Assembly (NCBI RefSeq): GCF_015644585.1
Contig: NZ_JADOBI010000013.1
Span: 1-64,000, forward strand
Length of the DNA stretch: 64,000 nucleotides
Direction of reading: 5' to 3'
Origin: Rahnella laticis
Lineage (GTDB): Bacteria > Pseudomonadota > Gammaproteobacteria > Enterobacterales > Enterobacteriaceae
Positions 54,220 through 63,131 of this stretch are shown here, piece after piece (position 1 is the first letter of the stretch; the number at the start of each line of letters is the position of its first letter). The notes under the pieces were generated by a model, which saw only the letters and a list, made by a program, of their open reading frames with translations, had not been told where the DNA came from and did not search any database. The position numbers and the translations under genes are program-made.

Positions 54220-54777
54220 ATGGCAGAACGTGGAATTAACAAAGTCATCATCGTGGGCAATCTGGGGCAGGCACCGGAGCTGCGCTACATGCCAAACGGC
54301 GGTGCGGTGGCTGGTATGACGCTGGCCACCTCTGAACAATGGCGTGACAAGGTCACCGGCGAACAAAAAGAAAAAACCGAATGGCATCGCGTGGTGGTGT
54401 TCGGAAAGCTCGCTGAGATTGCCGGTGAATACCTGACCAAGGGCGCAAAAGTCTACATCGAAGGTCAGCTGCAGACCCGCAAGTGGCAGGATGCGCAGGG
54501 CATCGACCGCTACAGCACGGAAATTGTGGTCAAGGCTAACGGCACGATGCAGATGCTGGGCAGCGCAGCAGGGCAGGGTAACCGTCCGTCGGGTGACGCA
54601 GGGGGTTCACAGGCTCCGGCCAATGCCCCGTCCCATTCCGGCGAAGCGGCGGCTGACCCGAAACCGGCAAAAGCCGCGCGTGGCAAAAAAGCCACCAAAA
54701 TGGCACCGGCGCAGCAACCCGCACCGCAGGGGGGAGAATTCCCGCCGGTTGATTTTGACGATGATATCCCGTTCTAG
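54220..54777 (+). CDS. ssb: Plasmid single-stranded DNA-binding protein
   Basis: 185 residues. N-terminal OB fold (about residues 1-110; [12 protein letters not shown] and [14 protein letters not shown]), a Gly/Pro/Ala-rich linker, and the acidic tail D-F-D-D-D-I-P-F that recruits partner proteins. It protects transferred single strands during conjugation; plasmid SSBs sit in the leading region. AAGGAGA precedes the ATG. Confidence 0.95.
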   Translation: MAERGINKVIIVGNLGQAPELRYMPNGGAVAGMTLATSEQWRDKVTGEQKEKTEWHRVVVFGKLAEIAGEYLTKGAKVYIEGQLQTRKWQDAQGIDRYSTEIVVKANGTMQMLGSAAGQGNRPSGDAGGSQAPANAPSHSGEAAADPKPAKAARGKKATKMAPAQQPAPQGGEFPPVDFDDDIPF

Positions 54778-54835
54778 CGTGACCTTCGACATTAACCGCC
54801 CCGCATTTGCGGGGCATAACAGGGAGTACCGAATC

Positions 54836-55072
54836 ATGGGAAACAACCATCACGTTCTGCTGCCGGACGACACATTTACCCGTAAACAGGCCGAAGCTGT
54901 CGCCGCCGCTTACGACAATGTTGCTATCGAAGACGGTCAGAGGGCGAATTTCCGTCTGGTTGTGCGTCACCGCATCGGTGGGCAGATGGTCTGGCGGGCG
55001 TGGAATTATGAGCCTGAAGCAGGGGGAGGTCTTAAAAGATACATCATCAGATGTGGTGTGAGAAAGCAGTGA
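54836..55072 (+). CDS. DUF905 family protein (YubL-like)
   Basis: 78 residues; T-F-T-R-K-Q-A-E-A-V-A-A-A-Y-D-N-V and F-R-L-V-V-R-H are typical of the DUF905 family that follows ssb in F-like leading regions. Function unknown. GGGAG lies before the ATG. Confidence 0.8.
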   Translation: MGNNHHVLLPDDTFTRKQAEAVAAAYDNVAIEDGQRANFRLVVRHRIGGQMVWRAWNYEPEAGGGLKRYIIRCGVRKQ

Positions 55073-55138
55073 AAGGCAGTGAGGTGCCGGACGTATGAGG
55101 CGTCCGGCAGACATAAATCAACACTTGAGGTACTAACT

Positions 55139-57220
55139 ATGTCAGTTACCGAGTCTAAAGCAGTTTCTAAAGCGAGTAAATCCACCCGCCGTCCTAAAAA
55201 AGCCGCCGTTACCGAGGCCGTCGAGCAGGCGCTGGCGAACGCGCCGGTAGAAATGGTGCCGGTCCGTCAGCTGGTTCACATAGGGCAGAACGTGCGCAAA
55301 CACAAGCCAGATCCGGAGAAGTTGCAGGAACTGGCGGCAAGCATCCTGTCCGTGGGTGTCCTGCAAAATCTGGTGGTGTGCCCGATGCCTGACGGCATGC
55401 TGGGTGTGGCTGCCGGTGGACGCCGCCTGAGTGCATTGCATCTGCTGCTCGGGGCGGGATCGCTTACCGCTGACTATCCGGTGCCGGTGAAAATCGTTGA
55501 GCATGGCATGGCAATGTATGTGTCCGAAACCGAGAACAGCAAGCGCGAAAATATGCACCCCGCTGACCAGATTGCGGCCTTCGCCAAAATGAGCGAAACC
55601 GGCGACACGGCGGCGCAGATCGGCAGCGTGCTGGGGTACACCACAAAGCATGTACACAAATGCCTGCGTCTGGCAGGAATGGCTCCGGCATTGCTTGCTG
55701 AACTGGCTGAAGACAGTATCAACCTCGATCAGCTGCAGGCGCTGTCTGCCACCGAAGACCACGAACGCCAGCTGGACGTCTGGAAAAATGCTTACGGCAT
55801 TTACCGCACGCCGAGAGAGCTGCGCGACGCTGCGGTAATGAAAGAAGTGGCTGCTGAAGGGAACAGTTGTCTGATGTTCGTCGGCCGTGACGCTTACGAA
55901 CAGGCGGGCGGCGGGTTTACCGTAGACCTCTTTACTGACGAAGGCTTTATACGCGATACCGTTTTATTAGCCACGCTGACCCGCGAAAAACTGACCGGCA
56001 TTGCGGAGTCTGTTGCGCAGGCTGAGGGCTGGTCGTGGGCTTTGGGACGCCCCGATGGCATCAGCACTTACGGGGAAGATGCGGAAAACTACCTGCTGCT
56101 CAAACAGCCTGAACCGGTGATGACCGGCGAAGAGCAAGCCCGCGTTGATGCGCTTTATAAGCAGCTGGGTGAGCTATCAGAACGCAGCGAGCAGGATCAG
56201 GCCGACTTTGAGGCGATGGATTATGCCGAAGCAAAATGTCAGGCCGAAATTAAAGAAATTGAGGGGGATGCGGCGATCCGTGCGTGGTCTGATGATGTTC
56301 GCGCAAAAGCCGGTGTGGTGGTATCGCTGTCGCGCGGTGAACTGTCCGTTCGCCGTGGCGTCATGAAGCGCTGCGACCTGCCGGAGATTGTTGGTGATAC
56401 TGATAAAACCGGTGTTAATCAGCATCTGAGCAGCATCCGCACGGAAGATATTGACGCCGCGCAGGAGAAAAAATCCCTGTCAGCCGTGTTGGTGAAAAGC
56501 CTCTCCAGTGAACGTACATTAGCAGTCCAGGCCGCGCTGGCAGAACAGCCGGACAAAGCGCTGGTGATGTTCGTTCACGATTGCCTGACGTCCACTTTTG
56601 ACCATCACGGTCGCTATGTACCGAAAAACTTCACGGTCACCCTGCATCCTAAAACGTCTCAGATGCTCGCCAATGCCCCGACATCTGAAGACAGTCTGGC
56701 CATGCAGCACCTCAATGCTATTCACGCATCGTGGCAGGCTATTTTGCCGGAAGGTTGGCACGACAGCTGGAAATGGTTGCTGTCATGGAATACGCAGACG
56801 CTTATTGATGCGATGAGCTATTGCCTTGCCCGAACGCTGGACGGGGCATCAGAACGCCTGAGTCATAAAACGGGTAAAGCGGGGGAACGACTTGAGCCGG
56901 TTGAAGCAGTGCTGGGTTTCACGCTGCGCGACTGGTGGTTGCCGACTAAGGCCAATTTCTTCGGGCGTATCGGCAAAGAGCAGATTTCTGACAGCTTGTC
57001 TCAGGCTGGTCTGGAAGGGGCATCGCGTGACGCTCTCAAGATGAAGAAGGCCGAAGCTGCCGGGCTGGCTGAAGACAAAATTGTACTAACCAGCTGGGTG
57101 CCGGATTGCCTGCTACCGGTGGCAGACGAAGTGGCTCCACCGCAGGAAAGTGACGCCTTCACTGAGACAGACGCTGCAGCCTCAGACACTGAAACGCAAT
57201 CCACCCATATTGCCGCCTGA
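55139..57220 (+). CDS. Large ParB/Srx-type leading-region protein (YubM-like)
   Basis: 693 residues. Residues about 40-160 form a ParB N-terminal domain (N-V-R-K-H-K-P-D-P-E-K-L-Q-E-L-A-A-S-I and G-G-R-R-L-S-A-L with the arginine patch, then E-N-S-K-R-E-N-M-H-P), followed by a helix-turn-helix (S-V-L-G-Y-T-T-K-H-V-H-K-C-L-R-L) and a long C-terminal part specific to plasmid YubM proteins. ParB-fold proteins can hydrolyse CTP. Start ATG 55139 with TTGAGGT upstream. Probably aids plasmid establishment during transfer. Confidence 0.87.
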   Translation: MSVTESKAVSKASKSTRRPKKAAVTEAVEQALANAPVEMVPVRQLVHIGQNVRKHKPDPEKLQELAASILSVGVLQNLVVCPMPDGMLGVAAGGRRLSALHLLLGAGSLTADYPVPVKIVEHGMAMYVSETENSKRENMHPADQIAAFAKMSETGDTAAQIGSVLGYTTKHVHKCLRLAGMAPALLAELAEDSINLDQLQALSATEDHERQLDVWKNAYGIYRTPRELRDAAVMKEVAAEGNSCLMFVGRDAYEQAGGGFTVDLFTDEGFIRDTVLLATLTREKLTGIAESVAQAEGWSWALGRPDGISTYGEDAENYLLLKQPEPVMTGEEQARVDALYKQLGELSERSEQDQADFEAMDYAEAKCQAEIKEIEGDAAIRAWSDDVRAKAGVVVSLSRGELSVRRGVMKRCDLPEIVGDTDKTGVNQHLSSIRTEDIDAAQEKKSLSAVLVKSLSSERTLAVQAALAEQPDKALVMFVHDCLTSTFDHHGRYVPKNFTVTLHPKTSQMLANAPTSEDSLAMQHLNAIHASWQAILPEGWHDSWKWLLSWNTQTLIDAMSYCLARTLDGASERLSHKTGKAGERLEPVEAVLGFTLRDWWLPTKANFFGRIGKEQISDSLSQAGLEGASRDALKMKKAEAAGLAEDKIVLTSWVPDCLLPVADEVAPPQESDAFTETDAAASDTETQSTHIAA

Positions 57221-57257
57221 CAGGAGATGCCGCTCCGCAAGGGGCGGCAGTAACGAC

Positions 57258-57704
57258 ATGACCCGATGTAATGAATTATCGTTTGCCGAGTTACACGCGA
57301 TGAACGGCAGTGAACTGGAGCAGTACGCAGAGCGCGGTGAGGCTTCCCGTAGCGACCTGAGCCGTGGCGTTGTCCATCAGCTGCACCTGTCCGATAACTG
57401 GCTGTGCGACATGGAGCACCGCTGTGAGTTTGGTACCGGTGCGCCGGTAAACATCAGGCTGACCCTGAAATCTCACCCGCAGGTTGTGGTTTGCCTGACC
57501 AGCAGCAGCGACGACGTGCCGTTCTGGCAGATGCATTTGCCGTTTGACGGCGGGGCATCGGTGGCGTGGCTTTGCTGCAGCGAAACGTTTGAGCCTTCGC
57601 TGATTTTTGATGCCCTTCGCACACTTGGAACGCTGGTTGCCACCGGACTGAACACCCCTGAGCAACTGGCTGCGACGCTGCGAAAAAATGGGGGTGCAGT
57701 ATGA
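57258..57704 (+). CDS. psiB: PsiB, plasmid SOS inhibitor
   Basis: 148 residues, close to the 144 of F PsiB. F-G-T-G-A-P-V-N-I and P-F-W-Q-M-H-L-P-F are characteristic. It binds free RecA and damps the SOS response after single-strand entry. It is transcribed in one unit with psiA; the psiA start overlaps its stop (ATGA). Confidence 0.92.
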   Translation: MTRCNELSFAELHAMNGSELEQYAERGEASRSDLSRGVVHQLHLSDNWLCDMEHRCEFGTGAPVNIRLTLKSHPQVVVCLTSSSDDVPFWQMHLPFDGGASVAWLCCSETFEPSLIFDALRTLGTLVATGLNTPEQLAATLRKNGGAV

Positions 57705-58462
57705 TCCCCCGTCACCTTTCGTTAGTGCCCGTGAATCCGTTTCAGGCTGCTGCGCTGCAGGCCATCATTGATGTGGAAGACGGTCGGCGCCGGCGGGGAC
57801 AGTATCCTTATGCCGTGGCGTTGCTCCGCCAGCTGCGCGGCGGGGAGGCGGGACGCATCAGTGCAACAGACGTGCGCCGAGCTGCCTCAAACTACGATCC
57901 GAAAGACCGTGCCGGTGAACCGAAAGAACGCTATCTGGCTGCGCTCGATAAACTGGTGGAAAGCCGTGGCAGCGTGTGCCCGCTGCCGCTGTCGGGCTGC
58001 GCGGTCGGACAATATTTCCCGCAAACCGGTTATCGTCTGAGTGAACGTCAGAACCGCCGATGGGATGCCAGCTACAGCCGCAGGGAAAAGCTGCAAGAAA
58101 AGGCGCGGCAGCAAAAGCGCAGGCGCTATCAGACTTCCGTGGCACAGGCTGAAATCGAGCTGGCATTTGTGACCCCAACAGGGCTGGAAGCATGGTACAA
58201 ACGGCAGGAAAAGCGGGGTATTTATGACGATGACCTGACGGACATGTTAGCGGCGTGGGGCGGGCGTTTTACCCGCCAGCAGGGCGAGATATTTTACTCA
58301 GGTCAGCCGTTGCGGGCGATTCTTGATAATATAAACGATGAACTAGGAAAACGGCCAACGGCAGTGCAGTGGTTTGATGCTCTGCTATTGTCAAACAGGC
58401 TCACAGTCCGGGGTAAGAGCAGGTGTGCTGAAGATGTCAGTCTTTGTTCTGTAGTCAGGTAG
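57701..58462 (+). CDS. psiA: PsiA, plasmid SOS inhibition-associated protein
   Basis: 253 residues, with the R-R-A-A-S-N-Y-D-P-K-D-R region and a basic central helix (R-R-E-K-L-Q-E-K-A-R-Q-Q-K-R-R-R). PsiA accompanies PsiB in F-like plasmids; its own role is unclear. The last few residues differ from what I expect, which may mark the edge of the conserved backbone. Confidence 0.9.
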   Translation: MIPRHLSLVPVNPFQAAALQAIIDVEDGRRRRGQYPYAVALLRQLRGGEAGRISATDVRRAASNYDPKDRAGEPKERYLAALDKLVESRGSVCPLPLSGCAVGQYFPQTGYRLSERQNRRWDASYSRREKLQEKARQQKRRRYQTSVAQAEIELAFVTPTGLEAWYKRQEKRGIYDDDLTDMLAAWGGRFTRQQGEIFYSGQPLRAILDNINDELGKRPTAVQWFDALLLSNRLTVRGKSRCAEDVSLCSVVR

Positions 58463-58556
58463 ACTTGTACAAAAGGAAGTTACTCTGAGAGCGAAAGAAG
58501 CCGCAATACAAGGGCGTACAAGAGATCAATTTATCATTCAGATAAAGGAAATTATC

Positions 58557-58706
58557 ATGTTTGTATTAGTAGTTATTCTAAATTTACTCGCAGTAGTGTA
58601 TTGCAGTATCCGGTTTAGTAAATCGGGTAAAAATTACTTATACATGGTTATCGCACTGCTTTTAACTGCAGCCACAATAACATTTAGATTAGTCGGCATT
58701 ATTTAG
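58557..58706 (+). CDS. Small two-pass membrane protein
   Basis: 49 residues (ATG 58557, stop 58706), preceded by AAAGGAA. Two hydrophobic helices joined by S-K-S-G-K-N. It lies where F-like plasmids often carry hok-type toxin genes, but it lacks the Hok cysteine-rich pattern, so I do not call it a toxin. Confidence 0.45.
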   Translation: MFVLVVILNLLAVVYCSIRFSKSGKNYLYMVIALLLTAATITFRLVGII

Positions 58707-59090
58707 CCTCACCTGTTCCTCACTTATTATCGCCGTGGCTCCCGTTGCGGCATTTTTTATCTGACACATCCCAGTTTCCGGTGGCCGTCCCCACCGGGGC
58801 GCAAACGCTAATGACGTCGTGTTGCTCCACAACATGGTGTTAACGGCACTGTCCTCTTTTCCCTTTTTATTCTATTGCCCTGATTATTTCTCAAAGTTAG
58901 CGCCAATGCCGTGCCCGCACTGTAGACGTGCCGACTCGCCTGCAAGCAACTGTCATGTGTGGTGGCTATGAGATCGAAATTAGTTGTGGGTACAACCATT
59001 CCTGGCAGTTTTGAGCGATGAACGGAGGTTTGGCTGATACAGTAACTGTTAGCTATCGTCCTGCTAACCGGCCTTATCCGGCATTGAGTT
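58707..59090. other. Boundary between plasmid backbone and cargo
   Basis: About 380 bp without a gene. A repeat copy at 59003 marks the start of the second cargo mosaic. The segment before about 58840 resembles leading-region sequence. Confidence 0.4.
59003..59030. repeat. Hairpin repeat, right end
   Basis: CTGGCAGTTTTGAGCGATGAACGGAG, a diverged copy at the backbone-to-cargo border. Confidence 0.45.
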
Positions 59091-59579
59091 TTACACCGTT
59101 GCAGAATGCGCTTCGTCAGAGATAATAAACTCAGGGCCATAGCTCACAGGGAAGTTTACTGATCTGGCAATAAAGCACACTTTATGGATCTCATGGTGAA
59201 TAGCCATTGCAGCATCAATATCAGTACCGGCTACGACAGTAATTTTTGGCCTGAGTACGGCTGACAGGAAGCGGCCAGCGCCATTTTTTAACACCTCTCC
59301 TGTTGCTACCGGCGAATCCTCATAATCCATTACAGTGATGCCCGCATCTGATGCTAGATGTAAATACCACAGCATGTGACATGCAGAAAGAGAGGATATA
59401 AGCAGGTCTTCCGGATTCATTTTACCAGGGTCACCACCCAGTATCGGGTCATTAGAACAATGTATTATTTCCTTTCCAGCGATAGAAATATCCCATGTCC
59501 GGTCATATGAACGATAACCTGTTGTCCCTTTGCCCAGATTTCCTGTCCAACATATATGTGACGAATAACTGTGTTCCAT
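59091..59579 (-). CDS. OsmC family peroxiredoxin-like protein
   Basis: 162 residues. Conserved cysteines are in S-S-L-S-A-C-H-M-L and K-V-C-F-I-A-R-S. They match OsmC/YhfA/Ohr-type thiol peroxidases that reduce organic hydroperoxides. M-N-P-E-D-L-L near residue 54 is a family marker. Divergent from a GntR-type regulator whose palindromic operator lies in between. Confidence 0.87.
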   Translation of the reverse strand: MEHSYSSHICWTGNLGKGTTGYRSYDRTWDISIAGKEIIHCSNDPILGGDPGKMNPEDLLISSLSACHMLWYLHLASDAGITVMDYEDSPVATGEVLKNGAGRFLSAVLRPKITVVAGTDIDAAMAIHHEIHKVCFIARSVNFPVSYGPEFIISDEAHSATV

Positions 59580-59796
59580 AAATTTCCCGCTCCAGTTCTT
59601 AATGTCTGCTCGTTAGCAATACACTCTCAGTCGGCCAATGAAATAAATATTTATCTGCTTTTGAGATTCTTACCACTCTATCTTCTCTACGTTTAGTCAC
59701 TCTCAGATGAAGCACGACTTACCGTAAATCATTATCAAAGTGCTTATACAGATGGTATAATGGTATACCATTATACCATCAAGTAAAGTAGGTTTT
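59580..59796. promoter_or_regulatory. Divergent control region of the OsmC and GntR genes
   Basis: Contains a perfect 30-bp palindrome (59751-59780) centred on TGGTATACCA; half-site GATGGTATAATGGTA. It lies 16 bp before the gntR start and 170 bp from the osmC start. Confidence 0.7.
59751..59780. promoter_or_regulatory. 30-bp perfect palindrome, likely GntR operator
   Basis: Each 15-bp half reads GATGGTATAATGGTA. The core TGGTATACCA fits the FCD-type GntR operator pattern T-N-G-T-N-N-A-C-N-A. Confidence 0.8.
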
Positions 59797-60438
59797 ATGA
59801 GTTCGGTTATTCTTTCGACCGCGGACATGCTTGTTTTTGAGCTAAAAAATTTAATCAACAACGGCTCGCTGCAGGACGGTGATCGTCTAGTGGAAAGAGA
59901 CCTCGCCAGCCAGTTTTCTGTCAGCCGCATCCCGCTGAGAGAAGCAATCCAGAAACTTGAGAGGGAAGGCTTAGTTGACGTTTACAGAAACCGCGGAGCC
60001 GTCGTCAGGACGCTTACCGTTCACGATGTTGACGAAATTTATCAACTCCGTGCTTTACTGGAAGGTGATGCTATTTTTCAGAGTCTTCAATACATGGATT
60101 CAGAAACGCTTACGCGGGCAGAGCTTGTTCACAAACTTCTTGGTAGCGTCAGCGAATCAACACAACAGGGGCAATACAACCGGGAATTTCATGAGCTGTT
60201 ATACCGTAAGTGTAAAAATCAGCGCCTGCTGAAAATGATAAATGGATTACGAGCGCAGATTGAAAGATATGAACTATTGCAGCATCGGTTACTGTCTGAA
60301 ACACTCAAGTTTCAGGATGAACATGAGCATATTTTAAACGCCTGCCTGCGGGGTGATCCCGCTGCTGCTCGCGACTTTACCGTTGAACATATTCTTTCTG
60401 CCGGGCTGATTCTAAAAAGCTATATGACCAATCGGTAA
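59797..60438 (+). CDS. GntR family regulator, FCD subgroup
   Basis: 213 residues. The winged helix near residues 10-75 carries L-V-E-R-D-L-A-S-Q-F-S-V-S-R-I-P-L-R-E-A-I-Q-K-L-E-R-E-G-L. An all-helical FCD ligand domain follows (E-F-H-E-L-L-Y near residue 130 and D-E-H-E-H-I near 175, metal-ligand histidines). Probably represses itself and the divergent osmC-type gene through the 30-bp palindrome. Confidence 0.88.
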   Translation: MSSVILSTADMLVFELKNLINNGSLQDGDRLVERDLASQFSVSRIPLREAIQKLEREGLVDVYRNRGAVVRTLTVHDVDEIYQLRALLEGDAIFQSLQYMDSETLTRAELVHKLLGSVSESTQQGQYNREFHELLYRKCKNQRLLKMINGLRAQIERYELLQHRLLSETLKFQDEHEHILNACLRGDPAAARDFTVEHILSAGLILKSYMTNR

Positions 60439-60802
60439 TCCAGGGAGCTGCTGCTCGCGATAAAAATCCAAACGGCAGAGCGTTTGCAGGATCCGCTTCT
60501 GGCACTCAGCTGCCCTAACAGTAAAGAGGGCAGTTATGAGCGAGGATCGGACATTACGGACCAGTTGAATTTGATTCAAACGGCGAGACCTTAATTACCA
60601 AGTCAACCCTAACGACCAGGCCGGTAGCATGCCTTCTAACCTCTTTTACCTCCAACTATACATTTTGATTATTCTATCCAGTGTCAGTAACCAGGAAGTG
60701 GCAACGTCGATTTGGCCGCACCGACCGGAGTTAATTAGTCACAAAGCAGAACAGCCTGCTATGTTGCACATATTAGTGGCAGCCGAGCTTCAAGGAGTTT
60801 AT
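60439..60802. other. Intergenic region with a repeat copy
   Basis: About 360 bp. The repeat copy occupies 60490-60555. The rest shows no supported gene; a frame that runs into the next gene from 60629 lacks a ribosome site. Confidence 0.4.
60490..60555. repeat. Double-hairpin repeat copy
   Basis: ATCCGCTTCTGGCACTCAGC on the left, TATGAGCGAGGATCGGACAT on the right, spacer with a small inverted pair CTGCCCT / AGGGCAG. Confidence 0.75.
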
Positions 60803-61270
60803 ATGAGCAAATCGCATGACATCGTCGTTGGGTTCCGCCGCGCGGAAGAAAATGATGTAGAATTAGTTCGTGAGATAGTACTTGAGGCCTATTCCAAATG
60901 GATTTCGGTCATTGGTCGTGAACCGACCCCGATGAAGGCCGATTTCAATAAAGTCGTCCGTGAGCATGACATTGACCTAGCCATTGTTGCAGGGGATGTC
61001 GTCGGCCTCATCGAAATATGGCTCCATGCTGATCATCTTTGGATAGAAAATGTTGCGGTACATCCCCACCGGCAAGGAATTGGAATCGGCCGGAGATTAC
61101 TGTCGCATGTTGAAAGTAAAGCAGCTCAAGCTAAGATTGGGGAAATTCGCCTGCAGACGAACGAAGCATTCGAGGCCAACATTGCATTATATGCGGCGCT
61201 AGGATATGAAATCGATAGACGTGAAAAATTCATGGGTGGAAAGACTGTCTTTATGAGCAAAAAATTGTAG
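60803..61270 (+). CDS. GNAT family acetyltransferase
   Basis: 155 residues from ATG 60803 (CAAGGAG upstream). Classical GNAT motif A: V-A-V-H-P-H-R-Q-G-I-G-I-G-R-R-L-L near residue 90, then N-I-A-L-Y-A-A-L-G-Y-E. Substrate unknown. Unit lies between repeat copies. Confidence 0.88.
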   Translation: MSKSHDIVVGFRRAEENDVELVREIVLEAYSKWISVIGREPTPMKADFNKVVREHDIDLAIVAGDVVGLIEIWLHADHLWIENVAVHPHRQGIGIGRRLLSHVESKAAQAKIGEIRLQTNEAFEANIALYAALGYEIDRREKFMGGKTVFMSKKL

Positions 61271-61335
61271 CGGTTACTAAAACTGCACCCGAAATAAAGA
61301 TTTCTTGAATCATTTTAAGGTGCGTAACTACTCAG

Positions 61336-61383
61336 GTCTATCCGCTAAAGGTTCAAGGGGAAACTATGAGCGAATAGCGGACC
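61336..61383. repeat. Hairpin repeat copy
   Basis: CTATCCGCTAAAGGTTC on the left; CTATGAGCGAATAGCGGACC on the right. Confidence 0.65.
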
Positions 61384-61424
61384 GAAATTTTATGGCCAGC
61401 ACAGTTTTGTTGTATCCACACTGC

Positions 61425-61856
61425 CTAGGACTTCACCAGAAAAGGCGATAGAAAATTCTCTACTTCTCGTTTTCCAATTCCTAGGGTAAAGCTGACCCCT
61501 GCATTTTTTAAAATTCTGAGTCCTTCTCCGCAGTTTCTAGGATGAGGGTCTTCAATGGCTACATAGACATGGCGCGGTTTTAGCTCAGCAATTGTCAAGG
61601 CACAGGAAGGGGTTCTTCCTTGATAGGAGCAGGGTTCAAGTGTGACAAAGATTTCACATTCACCAATTGGAACCATTAGTTTTGAAATGGCGTCAATCTC
61701 TGCGTGATGATGGCCTGGAAGTTGAGTGAAGCCTTCGGAAACTACCTCCCGTTTATGTACAATCACGCATCCAACAGGTGGGTTTGGTCTGCAGCCAGGT
61801 AGCGCTTGGCGTGATTTTTCAAGCGCTAACAACATGAATTCTAAATTTTCGCTCAT
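61425..61856 (-). CDS. Cytidine/deoxycytidylate deaminase-family protein (RibD deaminase domain)
   Basis: 143 residues equal to the deaminase half of RibD. Zinc motifs: H-H-A-E-I near residue 50 and P-C-S-Y-Q-G-R-T-P-S-C-A near residue 74. The reductase domain of bifunctional RibD is absent. It may deaminate the riboflavin precursor or a related pyrimidine. Single-gene unit. Confidence 0.85.
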   Translation of the reverse strand: MSENLEFMLLALEKSRQALPGCRPNPPVGCVIVHKREVVSEGFTQLPGHHHAEIDAISKLMVPIGECEIFVTLEPCSYQGRTPSCALTIAELKPRHVYVAIEDPHPRNCGEGLRILKNAGVSFTLGIGKREVENFLSPFLVKS

Positions 61857-61960
61857 CCGCTTTCATGCCCTAATATGTAAATCACAGGCTTACGATTTTC
61901 AAATCATCCGGCATGAATGTCCATTATTTAAATCAATTAACTCGTACTGACCTTTTGATA

Positions 61961-62016
61961 CTTCCGCTTTTGGCATACTGCTGCCTGTTGCAAGGAACGC
62001 ATGTCAGCTATGAGTT
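61961..62016. repeat. Hairpin repeat copy (degenerate)
   Basis: CTTCCGCTTTTGGCATACTGCTGCC left; ATGTCAGCTATGAGTTCAAC right. Confidence 0.5.
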
Positions 62017-62131
62017 CAACCGATGGATACAACACACTAATTGGCCATACACTTTCAAAATTAACAGATATCAAAACGCATAAAAGTAATGCATATATAG
62101 ACAGTATTCTTAGTTAAGGGGCAATCGCTAC

Positions 62132-62580
62132 ATGAGCCGTGACAGATATAATCTATCCATAGCAGTATTCGTTTTGCTTATAAAAGGGGATGAACTCTGT
62201 ATGCTCCGAAGACCTAATACGGGCTGGATGGATGGTTGCTTTAGCTTACCTGCCGGTGGCTTAGAAAAAGGTGAAACACTCTCTACCGCTGCCGTCAGAG
62301 AGCTAAAAGAAGAGGCAGGGGTGCACGCAATTCCTTCAGAATTGACCTTGTACATACCATGCATGTGTGGACGGAAAACCGTTCATGGGTAGGGCATTAT
62401 TTTATCTGCCGAGAATGGGGTGGTGTACCTTTCCTTGCAGAACCTGACAAGCATGCCGAAGTAAGCTGGAAGAAAATGTCGAATCTGCCAGAAGAAACAA
62501 TACCCTATGTAAGGCAGGCTATTGAAGCCATTAGTGCTGATGAGAGTTACTCAGAATGTGGCTGGGACATATGTAAGTAA
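62132..62580 (+). pseudogene. NUDIX hydrolase gene, frameshifted
   Basis: From ATG 62132 (AAGGGG upstream) the frame carries the complete Nudix box (G-G-L-E-K-G-E-T-L, R-E-L-K-E-E-A-G-V). It then shifts near 62350-62365 and ends at 62392 in a different frame. The correct C-terminal part (M-H-V-W-T-E-N-R-S-W-V-G-H-Y-F-I) continues to 62580. One missing base explains it. It may be a pseudogene, a sequencing error, or a rare recoding site. Confidence 0.75.
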
Positions 62581-63131
62581 CCTCTGCTACGTAGCAATAT
62601 TTCCGCTCCTCAGTCAGTATGCGTATGACAAAGGGATGCTACGAGCGAACAGCGGACGTCACGCACCCCTGCTAACATTAGCTCTGAGCAGATATCCGAC
62701 GACTTGGGGGAAACAACTATCAAAAAATGATTGGCATGCATCATGTAGGACGATAGGTTATTTCCGAGCTCAGTCCCGGAAAATAATTGCGGGTTTATGG
62801 GTAATACTGGCAAGGCCTGGATGAACGAGTGCGCCCGGGTCAGCCACATCCAGGAGGCTATATATTAAAATAGCCGCAACCCAGCTTATTAAAATTCATT
62901 AAAACGCCTGTTAGTTATCCGGTTCTTTAAACCATACTCTGAAGTATTTAGGCTTAAGGTAGTTACTCCCCTTCGGTCCAATATTGTTTTGCATAATCAT
63001 TTCAATGCTTATTATTTAAATGCTGTCGTCTTTAGAATCGAACCAAGGATTTTAATCAGCGGTTGAACCACTGGACGTGTGGTAATGAATATCGTGAAAT
63101 TTAATCATTCTCTCCACCTTTTATTATATGC
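62581..63131. other. Non-coding stretch with a repeat copy
   Basis: About 550 bp. A repeat copy lies at 62601-62660, with its flank (CCCTGCTAACATTAGCTCTGAG) shared with 16353. No gene is supported. Confidence 0.4.
62601..62660. repeat. Hairpin repeat copy
   Basis: TTCCGCTCCTCAGTCAGT left; CTACGAGCGAACAGCGGACGT right. Confidence 0.6.

Noticed and set aside
58557-58706. Hok-type toxin
   Set aside because: Position fits F-like plasmids, but the protein has two hydrophobic helices and lacks the conserved Hok residues, and no antisense RNA was seen.
63030-63085. tRNA-like segment on the minus strand (GGTTCGATTC)
   Set aside because: Arms do not form a cloverleaf; probably chance or remote remnant.
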